In this document: piece by piece, positions 33,581 to 39,396 of the stretch
How the letters are laid out: the number at the start of each line of letters is the position of its first letter
How positions within the stretch are numbered: position 1 is the first letter of the stretch
The notes under the pieces: generated by a model
The model's database searches: none
The model's input: only the letters and a program-made list of their open reading frames with translations
Told to the model about the DNA's origin: nothing
Origin: Deltaproteobacteria bacterium
GTDB taxonomy: Bacteria > Desulfobacterota > Desulfobulbia > Desulfobulbales > Desulfocapsaceae
Length of the DNA stretch: 39,396 nt
NCBI GenBank assembly: GCA_024280265.1
Contig: JAJRQL010000076.1
Coordinates: forward strand, 1 to 39,396
Direction of reading: 5' to 3'
Made by a program: the position numbers and the translations under genes

Positions 33581-34374
33581 ACATCATAGCGACTGTTTTT
33601 CATTGTAATGACATGGCTTGGAGTAATTCCGCTGAGTGTTGGTGCTCCTTTTGGTCTTTTAACGACCACACGATTGCTTGCATATTCAAGTGCTGTGTCG
33701 AGAAGTTTTGCCGCATCAAGGTCATCACCTACAAGGAAACGGATCATGCGCATTTCCAGTTTGTTCAATGCAGATTTGGAGCTGTGGGGGTACATGGGGT
33801 CAAGGTATATGGTATGGGCAGCGGTGGTCTCTCTTATGATTTTTGCCGCGTCGCCTTTTACAAGAGTCATCATCTCTTTGACAGAGAATGGGAGGGATTG
33901 GCCCTGGATTGCTCGTTCAAGGCCGTCCACTAACAGAGCGGCAAGGACAGGGGATCGTTCGATCATCGTAACCTTGCAGCCGAGTGAGCTAAGTAAAAAG
34001 CTGTCTTTTCCGAGCCCTGCTGTGGCGTCTATGATATGTGGTCGAAACCCTGGTTTGATTCCTATTGCCCTGGCAATTGCCTGTTTAATCCCTCCACCGT
34101 GTTGCCTCCGGTAGTTGAGCGCATCTGAGAGAAAATCCACATGAAGGTTTGAGGTGTTATGGCGTTTACCGTCTTGTTTCAGTTGTATTTGTAGTCCTTT
34201 TTCCGTATATAGTAGGAGCGGATTGTATTTATGTCGCCTGTGTGCGTCTACGAGCTTTATCTGTAGCAATTCAGCAAGATGTGCCGCCTTCTTGTGGAGT
34301 ATGCCGGAGTAGTTGCTGTCGGCTGGGATGGCAGTAATGGCGGTGTTACTGCATGTGCTGAAGTTGTCTTTCAT
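33568..34374 (-). CDS. rsmJ: 16S rRNA guanine-1516 N2-methyltransferase
   Basis: A 268-residue S-adenosylmethionine-dependent enzyme that methylates N2 of G1516 in 16S rRNA. Family blocks: HVDFLSDALNYRRQHGGGI (about 78-96), the AdoMet site IIDATAGLGKDSFLLSSLG (114-132), MIERSPVLAALLVDGLERA, the catalytic LDPMYPHSSKSAL (191-203) in the manner of N2-guanine methylases, and VVVKRPKGAPTL. The ATG at 34374 is chosen because its N-terminus is near the usual family length; the frame opens further upstream at a TTG (34428). No good ribosome site is seen for either. It is divergent from kdsB. Confidence 0.88.
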   Translation of the reverse strand: MKDNFSTCSNTAITAIPADSNYSGILHKKAAHLAELLQIKLVDAHRRHKYNPLLLYTEKGLQIQLKQDGKRHNTSNLHVDFLSDALNYRRQHGGGIKQAIARAIGIKPGFRPHIIDATAGLGKDSFLLSSLGCKVTMIERSPVLAALLVDGLERAIQGQSLPFSVKEMMTLVKGDAAKIIRETTAAHTIYLDPMYPHSSKSALNKLEMRMIRFLVGDDLDAAKLLDTALEYASNRVVVKRPKGAPTLSGITPSHVITMKNSRYDVYMI

Positions 34375-34539
34375 GATACGGTAAGAAAATTTGTGGCAGA
34401 AGTTATTACATCTCAGAAAAACAAACAAATCTCTTTTGTAAGTCTTTACAGTAAGGAATGTGTTTGCTACGGATCGGCATTTTTCAGCTCAGCTGCGGTA
34501 GACCAACACTATTTTAATAATTACTTAAAACAGATCAAG

Positions 34540-35313
34540 ATGGAAACAGAAAAAGAACATAAGGTGGAAGTTGTGGCGATTATTCCGGCACGCTATCATT
34601 CCAATAGATTTGAGGGGAAGCCGCTGGCTTTGATTAATGGGAAGCCGATGATACAACACGTGGTTGAGAGGGCTCAGACTGTATCCTTGTTGAGCAGGGT
34701 GGTTGTTGCCACTGACGATCAGAGGATTGCTGACTGTGTGGCTGAATTTGGAGGGGAATGTGTTATAACCCGAAATGATCATGTATCCGGGTCAGACAGG
34801 CTTGCAGAAGCTGCAGAACTCCTCGACATTTCGGAGCATGATGTTGTGGTAAACATTCAGGGAGATCAGCCGCTGTTTGATGCAGAAGTTATTGAACAGG
34901 TGGCAGGTCCATTAATTCATGACCCTTCACTTCCCATGGCCACATTGATTTATAAGATTGTACGGCCTGAGGAAATTGATGATCCCAACCATGTCAAGAC
35001 CGTATTTGACCATGAAAACAATGCCCTCTATTTCTCCAGATCACCGATACCGTTTCAACGGAATCCTGAGGAGGAGGTGACGCCCACATATTATAAACAT
35101 CTTGGGTTTTATGCCTACCGGAAGGGGTTTTTGCTTACTTTTGTGGCTCTTCCTGAAGGGGAGTGGGAACGTTTTGAAAAACTGGAGCAACTTCGTGTCC
35201 TGGAATATGGCTACAGGATTAAAGTCGTACTCACGGAGCATGATTCCATTGAAGTGGATACCCCTGAAGATTTGAAAAGGGTTGAAGAATTTATTATAAG
35301 CAAAAACAGATAA
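34540..35313 (+). CDS. kdsB: 3-deoxy-manno-octulosonate cytidylyltransferase
   Basis: A 257-residue CMP-Kdo synthetase, which activates Kdo with CTP for lipid A-core lipopolysaccharide. Motifs: AIIPARYHSNRFEGKPLALI (about 13-32), VVVATDDQRIADCV, VSGSDRLAEAA, VNIQGDQPLFD with the metal-binding Asp, YFSRSPIPF, GFYAYRKGFLLTF, EQLRVLEYGYRIKV and the end IEVDTPEDLKRVE. The start at 34540 gives the usual length; the frame continues open upstream but that part is not family-like. Its presence implies a Gram-negative envelope. The next gene, mdh, is about 200 bases away, with no obvious terminator between. Confidence 0.94.
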   Translation: METEKEHKVEVVAIIPARYHSNRFEGKPLALINGKPMIQHVVERAQTVSLLSRVVVATDDQRIADCVAEFGGECVITRNDHVSGSDRLAEAAELLDISEHDVVVNIQGDQPLFDAEVIEQVAGPLIHDPSLPMATLIYKIVRPEEIDDPNHVKTVFDHENNALYFSRSPIPFQRNPEEEVTPTYYKHLGFYAYRKGFLLTFVALPEGEWERFEKLEQLRVLEYGYRIKVVLTEHDSIEVDTPEDLKRVEEFIISKNR

Positions 35314-35407
35314 AAGTATTCCTGTCAGGCAGGATAGAAAAAGTAACTGATGCCTGTTCAGAAATGGCCTTTTCCTCCTAACTCTTCGTTGCTTTAAAGA
35401 TTTTATC

Positions 35408-35422
35408 ATTGGAATATCCAAT
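35408..35422. repeat. Palindrome upstream of mdh
   Basis: ATTGGA (35408-35413), ATA, then TCCAAT (35417-35422) form a perfect inverted repeat with a 3-base centre, about 90 bases before the mdh start. Short symmetrical arms like this suit a dimeric regulator, but no regulator can be named and a chance palindrome of this size is plausible in AT-rich DNA. Confidence 0.3.
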
Positions 35423-35510
35423 ATATGCCTACGGTAAAATTTCTTCTGCGCCTCGATTTAGAAGAAAAAATCTCATTTCTGGGCGGACACTAACTGAAAA
35501 AGGATATTAA

Positions 35511-36437
35511 ATGCGAAAGAAAATAACAATTATCGGTGCTGGTAATGTGGGTGCTACTGCAGCTCACTGGGCTGCTACAAAAAATCTTGGTGATATTGTA
35601 CTGCTTGATGTGGCTGAAGGAATTCCACAGGGTAAGGCACTCGACCTGTCACAGTCCGGCCCGATTGAAGGGTTTTATTTTAAGGTTACAGGCAGCAACG
35701 ATTACGCCGATACCGCTGATTCTGATGTTGTAATTATCTCAGCGGGACTTGCCCGGAAACCTGGAATGTCCAGAGATGACCTTCTTGCCAAAAATGTGGC
35801 CATTGTGAAATCCTGTGCTGAAGAGGCAGTTAAACACTCACCTGACTGTGTACTTATAGTGGTAACCAATCCCATTGATGCCATGGTTCACACTGCCTTC
35901 AAGGTAACGGGACATCCCAAAGAGAAGGTTATTGGTATGGCTGGCGTTCTTGATTCCGCACGTTATCGCACTTTTCTTGCTGAGGCCATCGGAGTGGCGC
36001 CTAAAGACGTGAACGCCCTGGTACTTGGTATCCATGGTGATAATATGATGCCCATGGTTCGTCTTGCAAATGTTGCCGGTGTTCCCGTAACCGATCTCCT
36101 TTCAATTGAAGAGATTGACGCCATTGTTCACAGGACCCAGACCGGTGGGCTTGAAATCGTCAACCACTTGAAAACTGGTTCTGCATTTTACACTCCAGGG
36201 CTTGCAGCAGTGGAGATGGCGGAGGCTGTTCTTACGGATTCCAAGCGTGTTTTGCCATGTGCAGCATACCTGGAAGGTGAATTTGGAGTTTCCGGATATT
36301 TTCTTGGAGTTCCTGTTGTTATTGGTGAGAAGGGTGTTGAAAAAATACTTGAGTTTGAACTCACTGATGAAGAAAAAGAAGCCTTGCAGCTCTCTGTCAA
36401 GGCTGTTGCAGGCCAGATGGAAGCTACAGGATTATAA
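35511..36437 (+). CDS. mdh: Malate dehydrogenase
   Basis: A 308-residue NAD-dependent malate dehydrogenase of the lactate-dehydrogenase-like group, interconverting malate and oxaloacetate. The Rossmann motif is [14 protein letters not shown] (about 7-20), with Asp33 (LLDVAEG) selecting NAD. The substrate loop [12 protein letters not shown] carries Arg82 and Arg88, the pair expected for malate rather than lactate. Arg151 (VLDSARYR) and catalytic His175 (GIHGDNMMP) are present. A GGATATTAA site precedes the ATG. It is followed after 5 bases by the YvcK-like gene, whose TTG start suggests translational coupling. Confidence 0.95.
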   Translation: MRKKITIIGAGNVGATAAHWAATKNLGDIVLLDVAEGIPQGKALDLSQSGPIEGFYFKVTGSNDYADTADSDVVIISAGLARKPGMSRDDLLAKNVAIVKSCAEEAVKHSPDCVLIVVTNPIDAMVHTAFKVTGHPKEKVIGMAGVLDSARYRTFLAEAIGVAPKDVNALVLGIHGDNMMPMVRLANVAGVPVTDLLSIEEIDAIVHRTQTGGLEIVNHLKTGSAFYTPGLAAVEMAEAVLTDSKRVLPCAAYLEGEFGVSGYFLGVPVVIGEKGVEKILEFELTDEEKEALQLSVKAVAGQMEATGL

Positions 36438-36442
36438 GAGCC

Positions 36443-38764
36443 TTGGAAAAGGATAAAAACAGGTGCTCAGCTCTGTCTGGTGTTGCCGCAGGTCTGGAAC
36501 GTATAGATAGAAAGGCTCTATCGCCTCTGGATCTGCTGCCTCACACGGATATCCATGAAAAGCTTGTGGAACTGGTACTGAGTGGTGTACCTGATGGCGT
36601 ACCACCTGAAACGGCCGCAGAACTTGAACAGATACGTGGTGAGCTTTCCAGGGAGCCGGTCAGCGATCTCAATGTTGTCGTATTTGGTGGAGGGACAGGG
36701 CTTTCAACCATTATCGGCGGAGACAGTCGGGCCAAATCCTGGATAAAAGATCCTTTTTCCGGGCTGAAGTGTCTTTTCCCAAAAACCAGATCCATTATCT
36801 GTATAACCGATGACGGAGGCTCAACGGGTGAGCTGCTCAAAGACTTTCCACTCATTGCTCTTGGTGATATTCGCCATGTCCTGCTCTCTTCTATTCAGTT
36901 GGCAAAGCTTCAGGATCTGTATGGTCTGTCCGAGAGGCAGTCGGCGCGATGTGTCCGGGTACTGGCCGAAATGTTCAATTATCGATTTGTCTCCGCACCT
37001 GTCAACAGCAGGCAGCTCCTCGATGATTGTGGACTTAGCAAAAGTGGAAATGAACTTCCGGAGCTTATTCGGGGGATGCTTGAGCGTATTATTGAAAACC
37101 TTTTCGTTGATAAAAGGCTCCTGGTAACCCTGAAAAGACCTCATTGTCTTGGTAATCTTATCCTTGTGTCCTCAATTTATGAACAGATTCCAGTTCAGTA
37201 TAGTAACGAACAACTCCTCAAAGAATCTGATCTTATTCGACAAAATCTCCACCGTGGAATCGGCGCACTCTGTGTAATTCTTGGTGCCGATGAAGAGGCA
37301 GTCATACCATGTACCTATGTTCCGGCAGAACTCAGTCTACGATACAGCAACGGGGTTCAGGTTACAGGTGAACATAAATCTGGACATGCCAGACGAGGCT
37401 ATCCTGTGGAGAGTGTCCATATAAACTTCTGTAAAGAACCAGAGGTGAGTGATGAAGTACTTGCTTTGATTGATACAGCCGATGTCATGATTATGGCGCC
37501 GGGGAGTTTGTACAGTTCACTTATCCCTATCTTTCAAGTTCCCGGAATCGCGGAGGCTGTAAAAAATAACAGCCATGCGTTGAAAATCCTGGTTTCAAAT
37601 CTATGGGTTCAAGCAGGTGAAACGGATCACAGTATATCTGAACCCGATCGTAAGTTTCACCTCTCAGACCTGTTAAAAGCCTATGAGCGCAATATCCCGG
37701 GAGGGACCGAGGGGCTGTTCAGCAAGGTACTCTGCCTTTCCTTTAAAGATGTTCCGGCAACCATTATTCAAAATTATGCGGTGGAGGGTAAAATCCCTAT
37801 TTATCTTGACCGGGAAGAGGTGCTGCAGCAGGGAATGTTTCCACTGGAATGCGGTATCTATTCAACAGGCTCTCTGAGAGAGCAAGGAGTGATACGGCAC
37901 GATCCGAGGCAGTTCTCTTTTGTTGTCAGGACGTTATGGTCAATTTTTTCCAGTGGCCGTGAGCGCGCCGATCCAATCAGGAAGACTCTCTGCCAGGTTG
38001 ATAATGGGAATAAATATCTAACTTCAATGGAAATCCCCTGTCTCAGATACCTGGAAATTCAGGAATATCTGGCTGGTATCAGCATTAAACTCGAAGGTGT
38101 GTCCCAGGAAAAGACGGATGAAATACGAGAAACCATAAAGAACATTCTCTGGAATCATAAGGACATCCCTCTTGACCATCTACAATTTGTGAAGGGTGTT
38201 CAGTGTGTTGCCACCAGGCACTGGAAGCGTAATCAGAACTGGGATAAAGTCTTTTCCTTCTATGACCCGAACGATTCGCTGTTAAAAATACGCCAGGATC
38301 AGTTTGATTCTGCAGCCAGGCTTGAAGTTGCTTTTCTGGTGGCCTTAGGTCAGGGGTTGTTGGGGAATTATGCTGCCCACAAAGAGATTCATCCGGTGAA
38401 GTCTAATGATATTTTGCTCGGAAAATCCTACCATCTTCATCTCAAACCGATTACAGAGAGGAAATGTTATTTCACGCCAGAGGATCTCGCGTCCTACTTA
38501 AAACTTGCCAGAATGGTCCCGGATCCCGCGAATGAAAATCATTTTACCCGGTTGGTTAACGGTGATGAGGGTTTCACTCCTCCCGGCTTACTCATGGGCT
38601 TGACCTATGCCTGGTACCTTGATAACCGTTTTGCCTCTCATATTGAATATAAAATGGCAGTCTTGAAAATTGATCATTCTGACCTCATCCCAGAACAGGT
38701 TCGCATGAAGAGCAGAAGGGAGAAGTTGACCGTTTTTTTCAGAGAAGTGGTTTTTGGTCATTGA
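36443..38764 (+). CDS. YvcK/CofD-like protein with long C-terminal extension
   Basis: A 773-residue protein. The start is a TTG five bases after the mdh stop. After a leader of about 75 residues comes a domain of the YvcK/CofD superfamily: VVVFGGGTGLSTII (78-91), ITDDGGSTGELLKDFPLIALGDIRHVLL (121-148, as two motifs, DDGGSTG and GDIRHVLL), then VMIMAPGSLYSSLIPIFQVPGI and NLWVQAGETD. In YvcK this fold binds UDP-sugars and controls carbon flux and cell shape; in CofD it binds the lactyl-phosphate acceptor. The catalytic role here is unknown. From about 480 onward (some 290 residues) there is an extra domain not in normal YvcK, with ECGIYSTGSLRE, VQCVATRHWKRNQNWDK and LLMGLTYAWYLDNRF. It may relate to the CofD-like proteins of the GAK gene set, but I am not sure. 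Confidence 0.78.
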   Translation: MEKDKNRCSALSGVAAGLERIDRKALSPLDLLPHTDIHEKLVELVLSGVPDGVPPETAAELEQIRGELSREPVSDLNVVVFGGGTGLSTIIGGDSRAKSWIKDPFSGLKCLFPKTRSIICITDDGGSTGELLKDFPLIALGDIRHVLLSSIQLAKLQDLYGLSERQSARCVRVLAEMFNYRFVSAPVNSRQLLDDCGLSKSGNELPELIRGMLERIIENLFVDKRLLVTLKRPHCLGNLILVSSIYEQIPVQYSNEQLLKESDLIRQNLHRGIGALCVILGADEEAVIPCTYVPAELSLRYSNGVQVTGEHKSGHARRGYPVESVHINFCKEPEVSDEVLALIDTADVMIMAPGSLYSSLIPIFQVPGIAEAVKNNSHALKILVSNLWVQAGETDHSISEPDRKFHLSDLLKAYERNIPGGTEGLFSKVLCLSFKDVPATIIQNYAVEGKIPIYLDREEVLQQGMFPLECGIYSTGSLREQGVIRHDPRQFSFVVRTLWSIFSSGRERADPIRKTLCQVDNGNKYLTSMEIPCLRYLEIQEYLAGISIKLEGVSQEKTDEIRETIKNILWNHKDIPLDHLQFVKGVQCVATRHWKRNQNWDKVFSFYDPNDSLLKIRQDQFDSAARLEVAFLVALGQGLLGNYAAHKEIHPVKSNDILLGKSYHLHLKPITERKCYFTPEDLASYLKLARMVPDPANENHFTRLVNGDEGFTPPGLLMGLTYAWYLDNRFASHIEYKMAVLKIDHSDLIPEQVRMKSRREKLTVFFREVVFGH

Positions 38765-38797
38765 AACCCATTTTACCAGATCTGCAGTCAGGCCAGC

Positions 38798-39396
38798 CTA
38801 TTCCTTCCCAAGACATCCACGGCCATTATATATGGCCACTCCATTTTTAAGGGTCAGCATCACTTTTGGCACGTATCTATCATCAATGGCAATGATATCA
38901 GCCAGTTTGCCTGCATGTATGTCACCCCTGTCGTCCAAACCTGCAAGTGCTGCCGGGTTGGATGTGATCATGGCAAAACCATGCTCAAGTGGCATATTAA
39001 GAGCATCCTGCATCACATAGGGTGCCTGCAGCATTGAGCTTGGATGGTAATCTGAACAGAGAAAGTCACACACCTCATTCTTAACAAGATCCCTGGCAGA
39101 GACATTTCCACTCTGACTCTTGCCTCTGACAATATTTGGGGCTCCCATTCCTGTTGCTATGTTTTTTTCCTTTGCGTAGGTTGCAACCTCGATATCCAAC
39201 GGAAATTCAGAAACCCTGATACCCATCTCAGCCACCATGTCAATCTTCTCTCTGCTGTTGTCGTCATGGGAGAGTGAAATTATTTCCTGTTTCATTACAA
39301 AATCGTAAGCGCCACATTAAGCACATTCCACCACTACCGGTGAATCCAGTTGTTCCCGGGTAATATTCCCTGGCAATAGGGCTTCGTAGTCTTCCA
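38798..39396 (-). pseudogene. PhnM-type phosphonate amidohydrolase, internal stop, cut by window edge
   Basis: From ATG 39295 downward 165 codons encode the C-terminal half of a PhnM-like amidohydrolase (family member that removes pyrophosphate from ribose methylphosphonate triphosphate). Family blocks: IISLSHDDNSREKI, AEMGIRVSEFPLDIE, MGAPNIVRGKSQSGNVSA, FLCSDYHPSSMLQAPYV, ITSNPAALAGLDDRGDI and GKLADIIAI. The metal-binding His-Asp and SDYHP are intact. The same frame continues upstream to the window edge (TREQLDSPVVVECA, then TAA at 39319-39317, then CGAYDFV), and is family-like on both sides of the TAA. The ATG is an internal Met, so a full-length enzyme cannot be made as written. Sequencing error remains possible. 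Confidence 0.65.

Noticed and set aside
35317-35335. CCTG/CAGG hairpin after kdsB as a terminator
   Set aside because: The stem is only about five pairs and is followed by A residues, not T.
36188-36400. Small minus-strand frames over mdh and the YvcK-like gene
   Set aside because: They lie antisense to clearly supported genes and show no protein-like features.

Overview
This 39.4 kb window looks like a chromosomal segment of a Gram-negative anaerobe of the Desulfobacterota, most likely Desulfobulbales (relatives of Desulfocapsa or Desulfotalea). That placement is an inference. It rests on moderate GC, KdsB (so an LPS maker), many PAS/HisKA sensor kinases, two YkgJ-type Cys-cluster proteins, a class III fructose bisphosphatase, a PEP synthase regulator and a YvcK/CofD fusion. 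No rRNA, tRNA or CRISPR array was recognised.

Layout. (1) 1-1004: IS1595-family transposase abutting a membrane adenylate cyclase and a TPR lipoprotein (1017-3613). (2) 3795-7593: a promoter, an exported OB-fold-like protein, a class III fructose-1,6-bisphosphatase broken by a frameshift and an in-frame TAG, a GlpX-like protein that has lost key catalytic residues, and a small unknown. (3) 7617-9145, minus strand: YchJ-like protein, a 70-residue membrane protein, PEP synthase regulatory protein. (4) 9259-12986, plus strand: YkgJ-type protein, a QTMAN/GTDC1-like glycosyltransferase, shikimate kinase, cofactor-independent phosphoglycerate mutase. (5) 13324-13594: cold-shock protein with a clear terminator. 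(6) 13975-17504: a large uncharacterised protein overlapping an orphan NtrB/ZraS-like kinase. (7) 17566-20765, minus strand: DUF4126 membrane protein, a small ORF, glycogen branching enzyme GlgB with a possible leader terminator upstream. (8) 21233-22736: YqgE/AlgH, a second Cys-cluster protein, RlmH.

(9) 22776-33300, minus strand, is a 10.5 kb signalling operon. In transcription order it encodes a REC-HD-GYP protein, an exported unknown, a CACHE-like/HAMP/PAS/GGDEF/EAL protein, a PilJ-type sensor kinase, a damaged receiver-domain ORF, and a hybrid kinase with REC and HPt. Most junctions are 4-base overlaps or gaps of a few bases. It carries one intact diguanylate cyclase domain and both classes of c-di-GMP phosphodiesterase. 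(10) 33568-38764: RsmJ (minus), then KdsB, malate dehydrogenase and a 773-residue YvcK/CofD-like fusion (plus). (11) The right edge holds a PhnM-type phosphonate amidohydrolase reading frame (minus) interrupted by an in-frame TAA.

Themes. Central carbon and glycogen metabolism (FBPase, GlpX-like, GpmI, GlgB, Mdh, YvcK-like, PEP synthase regulator) is interleaved with signalling. At least three loci carry reading-frame damage (FBPase, the receiver ORF, PhnM-like), and the transposase lacks one zinc-ribbon cysteine. This means either local gene decay or assembly error, which reads would settle. The most interesting leads are the bacterial queuosine-mannosyltransferase homologue, the catalytically degenerate GlpX next to a broken FBPase, the unknown protein with nucleosidase-like motifs coupled to an orphan kinase, the YvcK fusion, and the shared C-terminal helical tail in two kinases of the signalling operon.
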